Both the position numbers and the translations under genes were made by a program. A DNA stretch of 33,913 bases from Acephala macrosclerotiorum (Eukaryota; Ascomycota; Leotiomycetes; Helotiales; Mollisiaceae), in assembly GCA_014904845.1 (NCBI GenBank), contig MU119649.1, positions 1-33,913 on the forward strand, in the 5' to 3' direction. The notes beneath the pieces are model-generated. The model did not search any database and was not told where the DNA came from. It saw only the letters and a list, made by a program, of their open reading frames with translations. Positions 20,729 to 30,889 of this stretch are shown here, piece by piece (the stretch's first letter is position 1; the number at the start of each line of letters is the position of its first letter).

Positions 20729-23700
20729 ATGTGCGCCTACTTGCATACAAGTCCCTATCTTTGCCCCAAAGCTGATTCCCTTTCGCAGGTTCGAGAAATC
20801 CCTCTACGACCTCATCCGAGGCCTGCGGAACCACAAGGGAAACGAGAAGGAGTATATTCAAAATAGCTTGAAAGAATGTCGGGCAGAGATTCGAGGGCAG
20901 GATATGGGTCAGTAAGCATACCTTGCAGAGGAGCAGCCATTAAGTTCTGGTAGACCTCAAGGCCACAGCTCTTTTGAAGCTCGTATACCTCGAAATGTTT
21001 GGGCACGACATGTCTTGGGCATCATTCCATGTTCTGGAAGTGATGTCTTCCGCGAAATACCTGCAAAAGCGAGTTGGGTATCTGGGTGCAGTCCAGAGCT
21101 TCCGACCAGACACAGAGGTTCTGATGTTGGCTACCAATCTGCTGAAAAAGGTAGGGCGTTGCTCTGCTCGTACTGCGCGTATGCTGAACATTTTAGGATT
21201 TAACTTCTACCTCTGTTACTACGATGTCCCTCCCTATTATTACGCTTCCCCACGTCATTACACCTTCGTTGGCTATGTCTGTACTATCAGATCTCCTCCC
21301 ACGTTTAACACATTCACATCCCGCTATTCGGAAAAAGACGATCGTGACCTTATACAGACTGGCCCTAGTCTACCCAGAGACACTGAGGCCTGCGTGGCCG
21401 AAGATAAAAGAGAGATTGATGGATGAGGGTGAGGATCCAAGTGTCACCGCGGCTATTGTCAACGTGGTCTGCGAGTTGGGTTGGAGAAGACCCCAAGACT
21501 TCCTTCCACTGGCCCCTAGGCTATTTGAGCTTTTGGTTGATAGCGGGAACAACTGGATGGCTATAAAGCTGATCAAGCTTGTCAGTACCGCAAATTTGAC
21601 TTTTGATGATATACTGACAAATTTAGTTCGCAACCCTCACACCTCTGGAACCCCGCTTAGTCCGCAAGTTATTGCCACCTTTGACCTCCATCATCCGGAC
21701 TACTCCTGCTATGTCACTCTTATACGAGTGCATTAATGGTATCATCCAGGGCGGTATTCTGGACAGCGGTGATGAGTCTGCCGGCGGTGAAGAAATTGCA
21801 ACTCTCTGTGTGACCAAATTGAGGGGCATGATCATGGTTGAGGGCGATGCCAATTGTGAGTATGGGGCTAATCTACAGTTTGACATGCTGATGTTCTACT
21901 AGTAAAATACGTGGCATTGCTTGCTTTCAACAAAATTGTCCTCACCCACTCGTATCTTGTTGCTCAGCAGGAGGATGTCATCATGGAGTGCATTGACAGT
22001 CCTGACATTTCGATTCGGTTACGAGCTCTTGACTTAGTGGTGGGGATGGTCAACAGTGACAATTTGATGTCTATTGTTGGTCGCTTGATGAGGCAATTGA
22101 AAAACTCTCGGTCAGCAACAGCTGAAGAGCTCAACCATCGAACTACGCCGATCGAACCAAGTGCAGACTCTGACGATGAATCTCCTGAAGCTGCAATCAA
22201 GAATGACAAAGGGGGATCGGATACCCCTTTGCTACCTGATGACTACAAGGTTGATGTCATCACTAGGATCCTGGAAATGTGTTCAAGCAGTAATTACGGG
22301 AACCTGGTGGACTTTGACTGGTACATCGACATTTTGACTCAACTGGTCCGGACTGCCCCTATCCCTAATTCTAGCCTATCCCCGCTAGATCTAGAACTTG
22401 CACAGAAGGATGCATCGCAGGTTGATGTTTCGGAGAAAATTGGCGATGAGCTTCGCAATGTTGCAGTCAAGGTAAAGGCGGTCAGAGTGCAGGCTACAAG
22501 GGCTGCAGAAAGCATACTAGTCTCGACGTACAGTGACAACTCTTCGCCTCTGATAGCGGGAAGTGGTGTGCTAAGACCGATGGCATGGATAGCTGGAGAG
22601 TATGCATCATGCTTGGCTTCTCCAGAGGGCACACTCACTGCTTTACTGCAGTTGACCAAGGGTGCTACACCTTCAGAAAGTCTGATACTATATTTGCAAG
22701 CAGTGCCGAAGATATTCTCGATGATGGCTGGCGATGAGCAAATGTCGTGGACTCCCGAGCGTAAGACAATGATATCATTGTTGATGGCTCGTGTGATACA
22801 TGCACTGGAGCCCCTGGCCATTCACCCCGATCTGGAGGTCCAAGAACGAGCGGTGGAGTTCTCGGAGCTTCTCAAGTTAGCTGCTGAAGCGTCCGCTGGA
22901 CAAGAGCCTTTACAAGACAACATGCAAGATGCGCCATTATTGCTGACCCAAGCAATACCGTCGTTGTTCACTGGTCCAGAATTGAACTCGGTTGCTGCTG
23001 GAGCACAGAAAAATGTGCCTGCACCGACTACATTGGATTTGAATCAACCCATCAATGCGAACTTGAGCAACCTTTTGAGGGCCGTGGAATTCTCTGCAGA
23101 CGATGAAGTTAACGAGGATGAATTCGAGGTCTACTACCGCCGACCGGAACCACCATCGCAGAATACAGCTGAGCCTGCGATCAACCGCCTCGGAGCAGCT
23201 GAGGAGCCCGTTCACTCGTACCAACAAGGCAGCGAAGAGACTTACTTGGACCCGGACATTGTTGCTAGAAGACGGGCAGAGCGGCTTGAAAGGAACAAGG
23301 ACGATCCGTTTTACATTGCCCCATCTGAGGATAGATCTGGGGGCTCTACACCCTTGCATCACATTTTGCAAAGCAACAACGGACAGGATCTAGATCTCGA
23401 TGCCATACCAATCATGCAATTGGATCTAGGTAAGGTAGGCAAGTCCAGGCAACCATCTCCAAAGAAATCATCAGCGCCAAAACCCCGTCAACGAATACAG
23501 GTCGCTGCAGATGAAACACTAGCGACGAGCGGCGCGTCAACACCTAGGAACGATGACTCTGAGAATAGCCTAGAAGGACATCATAGACCGAAGGCGAAGG
23601 GAAAGCATTCTCTACTGCAAGTTGACTCGAGTCACATCGGTGCTTTCTCGCTCGAAGGTGATGGATCTAGTGGACCGATTGATTACGAACGCCAGCAGAG

Positions 23701-24028
23701 AGAAGAAGCAGAAATGGCCAAAGCAATGCAGGAGGTTGAGAGGCTGCGGCTAGAGATGCAACGTGCAAGTGAGAGAATCGAGGCTGCGAAAGGTGTCGAA
23801 GGGACAGTGGTCAAAAAGAAGAAAAAGAAGCCGAAAGCAGTTGAGCTGGGGGGAGATGAGGAAAATTCCGTGGCAGTGGTTAAGAAGAAGAAAAAGTCGA
23901 AGAAAGCCGTTGTCGATGACGGTCCTGTGGAAGTTGAATCCGCTACCGATGTGGCAAAACCAAAGAAGAAGAAAAAGAAAGCGAAGATTGACGAAGGAGT
24001 CGTTGCTCTGGAGGGTACAATTGATTAA
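20729..24028 (+). CDS. APL5: AP-3 complex subunit delta (Apl5)
   Basis: Six coding segments (20729-20730, 20789-20907, 20954-21150, 21197-21580, 21627-21855, 21903-24028) keep phase and give 1018 aa. The protein opens MFEKSLYDLIRGLRNHKGNE, followed by the adaptin trunk (KATALLKLVYLEMFGHDMSW, KYLQKRVGYLGAVQSF, KKTIVTLYRLALVYPE, CELGWRRPQDFLPLAPRLFE, LLAFNKIVLTHSYLV). After about residue 700 come an acidic hinge (DDEVNEDEFEVYY), an ARRRAERLERNKDDPFY segment and a C-terminal tail from about 947 with three lysine runs, normal for fungal delta subunits. AP-3 delta is a large subunit of the clathrin-independent adaptor moving cargo from Golgi/endosome to vacuole. The start codon is split by an intron: AT at 20729-20730 and G at 20789 (58-nt intron, CTGAT branch site, CGCAG acceptor). 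Introns 2 and 4 use GTCAGT donors; three of five are exactly 46 nt. Confidence 0.93.
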
Positions 24029-24467
24029 TCGGAGCATAGCATAGCGGGCTAGGGCACACTGGCGTAAGGAGCATTGCAAAGAGGTGTAGGAGCATCCGGT
24101 CGAAACTGGTAGATACCTATTCTGCCTTGTACGTTAAGAAATGGACGGTAATCTTACATAGAGAATGCGTGAAGATCACACTGAAGATCCTCCAATAATT
24201 CCTCAAAACCCCCAATTTCTGTTTCAGGAAGTTGCAAGACAGTGTTCGCTTAGTGTGCTCAATGAATGACATAGATACATACACACAGTAGAGGTCTAAA
24301 AGGGAGTACGTATATACTGAGGAAGACGTCGAAAACACCCAGGTACTTGAGCTTTAGCATAGCGGGAGCGGCGGGGCAGAAAGTTGGGAGACCTCTGGAA
24401 ATGATGCACGTGACCCTTATCGCATTCTTATCGGTGGGCCATTTAAATTTTTATTCGAAGCTCCAAA
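24029..24467. other. Intergenic, APL5 3' UTR and next promoter
   Basis: A 439-bp gap lies between tandem plus-strand genes. No open frame with a recognisable product and no repeat stands out. The last 40 bp before the next ATG are T/A-rich. Confidence 0.5.
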
Positions 24468-26700
24468 ATGCCTTCATCCAGAATTGAGCTAAATCTCAAG
24501 ATGGACGCCAATTACACTCCCTTGGGGCTTAGATCTGCGGATGAGCCTCCTCTCACAGCTCTCCCCAGATTCGGCAAGACATCCAAGTCACCCAGGCCAC
24601 TCAAGGTAATCGGAGAGACTAAAGGTACAGTTAAAATTTTCAGTATTTCGGAATTTCATTCTACTATGTAGAGGAAGTCGAAGGACTAATTAAGATTAGA
24701 GGAGCGGTCAAGGATTGCCCGTGAGATTAGACTTGCGCAGAAAAAAGCACATAAGAAAGAGAAGGCAGATGCAAAGAAGGCGCGAAAGCTCAATGGCATC
24801 CTACACAGGCGCGCGGTCAGTAACATCTCCTATTACACACGGAGAAATCAATTGACGGCTTGCCCAGACTAAAAACCCGGAGAAGTATACGAAGAACAAG
24901 GAGCGCAACCGTCAGCGAGATATTGACGCCGAGCGTCAGAAGATTCAATACGGAGCGGTACGACAATGCGAACTCTTAGCTGCCAAGCATGACCCAAGCG
25001 GAAAGTTATTCAACGTTGGGGAGGTAATTGTCACACCAGAGGGGAAGATAAAGTCGAAAGCAGCTCTGCAACGAGAGGCTGAGCGGGAGGCGGAAAAGAA
25101 GGCCAAGGAAGAGGAACCCCGGAACAAGAAGATCAGCAAGAACCAATTGAAGAGGCAGGAGATGCTGAAGCCTAAACCAGTTCCGCCGAAACCTATTATA
25201 CCAGAAGGCATCCCATTGCCAGAGGGTGAGGAGAATCTAATTGCGTTATGGGATATCACGGATCAGGAAATCGAGAGCAGGCTGAAGGCGCAGAAGGCTG
25301 CGAAGAAACAAGCCGGCAAGGATCTCAGGAAGATGCAAAAGGAGAAAAAGAAGCTTAACAAAGCTATGAAGGAGCGTCAGAAGCAGTGTGCTTATGCAGG
25401 TGTCATATGGGACCCGGAGCGAGCAAGGAGGGAGATCATTGCACAGATGACGAAGGATGCCGAGGACGAGTCTGATTCGGACTCTAATTCAAGCGAGGAT
25501 GACTCCGATGATGGAAGTCAGAGCGATGTCGAGGTTGAGGCCACGAAAAAGCTACCAAAAGTCAAGGCTCCGAAACTTGACTTGACACTCCTAGCGAAGG
25601 CCGAGGAATTGGAACGACAATGTGCTGAGAAGAAGGCCGAAGCTAAGAGAAAGAGAAGGGAAGAACGCAAGGCAAAGGCCAAGGAAGAGGCCAGAGCTGC
25701 TGAAGAAGCTAGGCTCGCAGAGGAGGCTAAGAGATCGGAAGAGGCACGAGTAGCCGAAGAGGCTAAGAAGGCTGAGAAAAGGGCTGAGGATAAGAGAAAG
25801 AGAAGAGAAGAACGCAAGGCGAAGGCTGAGGAGGAAGCTAGGCTTTTAGAGGAGGCTAGGAAAGCTGAGAAGTCCGAAAAGAAGAGAAAGCGTTCTAAGG
25901 ACGATGAGAATGAGCCCGAAGGAGGCGAGAAGGAGACGTCTCGCAAGAAGAGGGCTAAGGCCGAAGAACCTGAGCCAGCTGCTTCGGGGGTTGATGAGCC
26001 GGTAAAGAAGAGAAAAAAGTCGAAGATAGTTGAAGCCGAACCAACTCTCACAGAGGACGACGACCCTGTGAATAGGAAGGAGGGATCAAAGACTCTCGAA
26101 GTCGGGGCTATTACGGAAGAGCAGGAGCCCGTGAAGAAAAAGAGAAAGTCGAAAACTGTCGAAGTCGAGCCAATTGTCACAAAGGAGGATGAACCCGTGC
26201 AGAAGAAAAAGAAGGCCAAGCCTGGTAAGGATGCTGAGCTTGCTCTTGGGCCAGCTGTTGTCGAGGAGGACGAAACAAAAAAGGAAAAGAACAAGAAGGG
26301 CCTGACGGAGACTGAGTTGGTTGTGGAGGAGGTCCCGAGCACTGTAGAGAGGAAGATGAAGGTTAAAGAGAGCAATGATGAAAAACTCGACCGACAGATT
26401 GCGGAGAGGGAGGCCAAAATGAAAGCCGAAGAAGCTGCTCGTGGTGGTGGTGCGCAATGGAACGCCGATTCTTTGTCGGGAGACGCTGCGAGAAGGGACA
26501 AGTTCTTGAGGCTACTCGGAGCTGGGAAGAATGGTACTGTAGCAGCTCAACCTGATGCCAAGAAGATCAAGGAGAAGGGCAAGGACAAGAAATCTGTAGA
26601 CGACATCGCCAAAGTCCAGAGCGCATTGGAGCGGCAGTACGAAGCTGGTATGAAACTGAAGCATGACGGCGGAAACAAGAGACGAGGACTTGGAGCATAA
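24468..26700 (+). CDS. Highly charged protein with SMAP-like C-terminal domain
   Basis: Exons 24468-24624, 24700-24815 and 24868-26700 keep phase and give 701 aa. After a short N-terminus it is dominated by Lys/Glu/Arg: REIRLAQKKAHKKEKADAKK, KNPEKYTKNKERNRQRDID, then LIALWDITDQEIESRL and an acidic Ser/Asp tract at about 290-312. Next come coiled-coil repeats (EEARLAEEAKRSEEARVAEE) and three imperfect 25-residue repeats around EPVKKKRKSKTVEVEP (about 465-545). The end, from about 620, has GAQWNADSLSGDAARRDKFL and LERQYEAGMKLK...RRGLG, resembling the small acidic protein (SMAP) domain. Multiple KKKRK-like stretches suggest a nuclear or nucleolar protein. No enzyme signature is visible; function unknown. 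The ATG at 24468 is chosen for its context; another in-frame ATG lies 11 codons later. Intron 2 has a GTCAGT donor. Confidence 0.8.
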
Positions 26701-27015
26701 AAGTATGGAGTACCGGTAGGTTTGATCGCTTTGCTTGGTAGCTCCCGTGAAGAGGATATTATGGCTTTATTCCCCCTTTACAATGCAGCAGCTGAGGTTC
26801 GCTATCATGTAGAGATGAATTTGCAGAAGCATTGAAACTGATAGACCCGCAACATGACGCCGTTGTAATTGCGCCCTGTGAAGAATCCGTCCCTATAAAG
26901 TAACTTTTGTAATGTACACCCGTCGTCTTAGTATATCTGCCCCGAGCTCCTATTCGGCCTGGCTCCAGTATACAGCTCCCGCTTCTACCACGTCGCCTCC
27001 ATTCCATTGTCCGAA
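26701..27015. other. Convergent 3' intergenic region
   Basis: The 315 bp between the stops of the SMAP-like gene (plus) and YSY6 (minus) should hold both 3' UTRs. Nothing else was recognised. Confidence 0.5.
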
Positions 27016-27324
27016 TCATTTGAAGAGGAATCGACTGAGGAGCTCGAATATCAATCCGCCGAACACTACGAAGCCAAGTAATACTATAAGTCCAGTCAGC
27101 ATTGGACTCCACGCTTGGTCCCAGAAGGGCGCACATACTCAACCAACCCAGACTAATGGGGCTCTTGAAGTCCTGCTTCTTCTTGATTTCGCTCGCTGGC
27201 TTTCCGCGCTTGAGAGTCTGCTGCTTTGCGAATTTCTCATTGCGCTTTCGTTGTTCTGGGGTTTGCGCCTGGGAAGGAAGTCAGCTCCGTCCAAAAAGAC
27301 CAGGAAATTGGGCAGCATTACCAT
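27016..27324 (-). CDS. YSY6: Stress-associated ER protein Ysy6/RAMP4 (SERP)
   Basis: Three exons (27324-27322, 27268-27139, 27083-27016) keep phase and give 66 aa, the normal family length. The first exon is only the ATG codon. The rest reads AQTPEQRKRNEKFAKQQTLK, RGKPASEIKKKQ, DFKSPISLGW, then one membrane anchor, LILLGFVVFGGLIFELL, and a short end. This is the RAMP4/SERP pattern: a basic cytosolic head and a C-terminal tail anchor in the ER membrane. Relatives bind the Sec61 translocon and stabilise new membrane proteins under stress. Being a tail-anchored protein, it is conceivably a client of the insertase that contains EMC2, encoded 8 kb away; that is inference only. Introns are 53 and 55 nt. 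Confidence 0.93.
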
Positions 27325-27606
27325 TGTGTTTGATTGTAGAAAGCAGGATAGGAGATTAAGACGAGGTTTGCGAGAAAGCCGAGCTATTTCCTTAAATATC
27401 TGCGAAGTTGGAAAGGACAGAGGTGTTCAAGTGAAGTGAATTATTTCAAAGTGATCTGTCCCAAGTACGGAGTATCGGCCAGAGTGCAGTTGTGGGGCTT
27501 GACTAGGGTCTTGACGCTACTGTACCGGGATTTAAGGTTCGAGACAAACTCGTCCGAACTTCGAGCTCTTTGGAGAGATCATGCGACACGTATCTTCACC
27601 AACACG
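27325..27606. promoter_or_regulatory. Shared divergent promoter, YSY6 / small mitochondrial gene
   Basis: Only 282 bp separate the two start codons, the third tight divergent pair in the window. No specific factor site was identified with confidence. Confidence 0.5.
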
Positions 27607-28024
27607 ATGACTCTCATTTTTACGAAGAAGGCGATGCTCAGAGCACCTGGGGGATTGAGGGGATTCGCACAGCTTCGAATGAGTTCTACGCAAGCCGGCC
27701 AGAAACCGGTGTCCCCTCATGTATGCTTTGTTTTCATTCTATGCTTTTGGAGAATAGAAGGCTAACGATTTCTGCCACAGGTTGGCTTCTATAAAACGTT
27801 TACTCGACCAGTGGCCAAAGTCTTACTGATGGCAACATTCACGTACCAACTGGCATACTGGGGATGGGTGAAGCTTGAAAAGGACGAGATCAAACGCCAG
27901 AAGACTGGTGAGTGGAGGCGTATTCACCACATAGTTTCAAGCTGACAACGGATGTATAGCAGAGATTGAAAGTCTAGAGAAGAAACTTGGAGAGTTGACC
28001 AAAGGAGGAGAAAAGAAGCCTTGA
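27607..28024 (+). CDS. Small predicted mitochondrial membrane protein, unknown function
   Basis: Exons 27607-27720, 27781-27907 and 27960-28024 keep phase and give 101 aa. The N-terminus is basic and without acids for over 30 residues (FTKKAMLRAPGGLRGF..LRM), as in a mitochondrial presequence. It is followed by VGFYKTFTRPVAKV, one hydrophobic segment (VLLMATFTYQLAYWGW) and a charged helix likely to form a coiled coil (KLEKDEIKRQKT, EIESLEKKLGELTKG). Presequence, single membrane span and coiled coil is an architecture shared by inner-membrane assembly factors such as Ina17, but no sequence identity to a named family could be established. An internal ATG nine codons in (27634) is an alternative start. 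Introns are 60 and 52 nt with good acceptors (GCCACAG, GTATAG). Divergent from YSY6. Confidence 0.75.
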
Positions 28025-29303
28025 ATCGAGAGTTTTGGCAGGCCAATCCAACGTCTGTTAAGATCACCACTGCAGAAGACTCGCCCAGCTTCCAGAACTT
28101 CGTTATTATCTGGGCCTATTGCATATCTTCCGACGCATCTATGTTCTGGACCTACCGAAGGCTGTAGGCGCCGATGTAGAGCGGGGGTACAACTTTGACG
28201 GGATCCGACGTTCTTGATTGCGAAGCAGCGATACTCTCTGCCTTTGGTGACGGCTGTACTAGACTTGGAGATCCGCGGAGAGACGACTACTGTTCCGGAC
28301 CCGCTGCACCACCAGATGCTGGGGTTTGGATGTTACCGGTATTGGTCCGTGATGAAAGCATATCCAGTTACCGAGGAAGCTGTACTGCATAGTTGGATGT
28401 CAGCACAGAAAGCATTCGTGTTACAACAGCCAAAGCCGTCGCTGAACCTAGGGAACACGAACCTTTATACTACCGAGTTCTAGATATCTTACCAGGCTTC
28501 ACTTCATCACTTGATCTTTGGTCTCCACTTTACACAAGGAATCATGTTCGAGTTCCACGAACATGCGCCAACCATGGATCATGTACGTGTTCATCTGAAC
28601 GGCAATATCGAACATGCGATCTCTACTTATTATGGCGTTCAAGGGGGTACAGGGCTAGCTGTCAAAAGCTGTGAGAGCAGAATCTCAACTCTCACAAACT
28701 CGACGAAGTTGAACCCCCTCATTGTTCCAAGAGACAACCCCTCAATTTACCATGGCTGGGCTGAAACGCACCTTCTCTGCTGCTGTCCAGTGAAGCTTTC
28801 CAAAAACTTTATTTTGCCTGCCATCGTTCAATTTCCCTGCAATTCCAATTGGCAAGGATGTCCCGCGGCTGACACTAGTAGACGCCGTAAAGGTGAGACG
28901 ACTTGTATCTGTATGCATGGGACTCACCGAGGTTAATTCCTACTTGATGAAGTACAAATGCATGCATGAGGCACTTTGGTCGTTCTGACGAGTGAGGACT
29001 TCAGCTTCGTTTCTTTCAATTGCGAGGCCTACTTTTCTGGTCGAATTGTGTTCGATGGCTTGCTCAATGTTGCATAAGGCTGCTGACAGCAGCACGATTT
29101 ATGAAAGTTTGTCCCAGGAAACAGATGAACGGGTCAATTGAGCGTTCTTGTGTTCCCAGATCGAACATTGTGCGGGCGCAATCACTTGTTTATCGCTTGA
29201 TATTTTATCGTTGCCTCATTGATAACTTCTCGTTCTTTCTTCCTACTCTTCGCATCTCCGTTTCACATTCCTACTTCCACCCCGCTCGACGACGGATTTC
29301 ACA
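28025..29303. other. Gene-poor region with one long interrupted open frame
   Basis: About 1.3 kb holds no gene I can name. One plus-strand frame is open from 28214 to 28936 except for a single stop at 28481-28483, with peptide-like stretches such as MLGFGCYRYWSVMKAYPV and MDHVRVHLNGNIEHAISTYY. Another plus frame near 28800-28900 reads FNFPAIPIGKDVPRLTLVDA. These could be a decayed gene, an unrecognised gene with introns, or chance. The final 80 bp before 29304 are pyrimidine-rich (CTTCTCGTTC, TTCCTACTC), typical of a fungal core promoter for the SLATT gene. Confidence 0.35.
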
Positions 29304-30104
29304 ATGACGTCCAACATAAACTCCATAATCTTGAATGGTTCACCAAATGGCGACGAAAAAAAGGGTCCAGCTTCAACAACGGAGGAAATCCTCTCCACGA
29401 ACCCTCCTCCAAAGGTCTACTCCAGCCTCACGCCTGGGGTAACCCACCTCTCAAAAGCCGACCTCGACGCCGTCCGACAAGTAATCGGCGCTCCCCCAAT
29501 TTCCTACGAAGACACCACACCCACCCCCACCTCCCCCCAAAGCCGCAACCAAAGCCCAAAAAGCCATCCCTGACGGCCTCTACAAAACCACCCTCAGAAT
29601 GTTAAACCGCTCATCATGGCCATACTACTCCATTATGATCATTTACAATGTCCGTTTGATGTTACAGTTGTTGTCGGGAGCTGCGTTGACGGGATTGGGG
29701 TCCACGACGAATAGTTGTGGGAATGGGGTTGCGATTACGATTTTGGCGGCTGCTAATACGGTTAATGCGGGGTTGATTGCGTTGTTGCACAACAGTGGAT
29801 ACCGAATCGGCTTAGGAGTGATATGAATGAGTATGAGAAGGTTGTTGAGTATTTGCAGTGAGTTTTGTCCCTACCCAGTCGTGGATGATGTTTGGGACTC
29901 TCAAACTAACGCGTGAATCCTAGATACTTGATGCGAAGTGGCGTAGTTGACGTTGGAGCTACTCGAGACGACGTTATCCAGAACCCATTCGACATGTATG
30001 GGCAAGCAAGAGCGACGGTCGAAAAGAATCAGCCGGGGTATTATGTTGGTCCTAAGCCAGTGACGACAGCAGGCACTCCGGCGAGCCAGCCTCTTCTGCA
30101 ATGA
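29304..30104 (+). pseudogene. Fungal SLATT-domain protein, frameshifted
   Basis: The N-terminus from ATG 29304 (VYSSLTPGVTHLSKADLDAV, RQVIGAPPISYE) runs into TGA at 29571-29573. The fungal SLATT core continues in another frame: IPDGLYKTTLRMLNRSSWPY, IYNVRLMLQLLSGAALTGL and AITILAAANTVNAGLIALLH form the two membrane helices. That frame breaks at LHNSG (about 29805), and the original frame resumes with NRLRSDMNEYEKVVEYLQ. A normal 66-nt intron (29858-29923, GTGAGT donor, CTAAC branch) leads to YLMRSGVVDVGATRDDVIQN and an end at 30104. So one +1 (or -2) shift in a C-rich run near 29525-29540 and one -1 shift near 29805 cancel in net frame. SLATT proteins are two-TM proteins predicted to act as membrane effectors; bacterial forms pair with nucleotide-signal sensors. 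Either a recent pseudogene or two base errors in the sequence. Confidence 0.85.
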
Positions 30105-30889
30105 CTAGCATGGATTAAGAATGTACTTTTCGCACTTGATGTTGGGCCGGAGTTGTCTCGTGTCTTTTAAGACAAAGAATGATTTGAAGGACGATGGGTC
30201 CTCTGGGTGTTTGGTGTTGGGGTGAGGAGTTAAGCATACGATAGATTTCAAGCTGGGGGTTGCTTCTGGACTGCTTTGGTCTCACCATCTGCAAAATGAT
30301 GGAGATATGATGGGTAATTTCAATGATGTTGTATATAGCTTTGATTCTTGTGTGGCTAGAAGATGCGGTGCACTTACTACTCGCGATCAAATGTTTACAT
30401 CTTGCAGAAAAGAAGCTTCAAACTATCATAAAGTGAGACCGGATCAGGTAGAAAGTGCATCTATGAAGCGTCTGAGGTCTAATTTTGTGGGTTGATCTTG
30501 TTGATGCGCCACATGCCGTTGTACTGTTAGGATGGATGGAGAACCTCGCCTCAGTTTCGACTTGAACGAAATATCTGAGGGAAGTTTCTGATGCCGCACT
30601 TTTGGGCCCTGCCACCCACGAAGCCCCTAGATCCACATGGCTCGAGTTCCAAAAGACAGACAAGAAGCGTGAAGATTTCCCTCCGTTCCCACGCAGCAAG
30701 ACAGAATTCATACCGAAACTCAAGCAGAGGGTATAAACTTTTGGTCTGTACATTACACTTCCCATCAACAACCACCAACTCTGAGCCACCATTACCAGCT
30801 CTCTATACAGCAAGTATACATGCTGCATCTGCTCATCCACCTCATGCATCATTCACCGATTACAAATAATGCTCCCTCTTGTGCACCAT
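30105..30889. other. Convergent intergenic region, nothing recognised
   Basis: The 785 bp between the SLATT stop (plus) and the transporter stop (minus) contain only short, overlapping open frames on both strands with no recognisable motif. Confidence 0.5.

Noticed and set aside
21860..21905. Translation of APL5 starting at a Met near 21911
   Set aside because: Upstream exons joined in phase give the conserved adaptin N-terminus, so the long open frame starting there is only the last exon.
25518..26501. 327-codon minus-strand open frame rich in Ser and Phe
   Set aside because: It is a shadow of the Lys/Glu-rich repeats of the SMAP-like gene on the plus strand.
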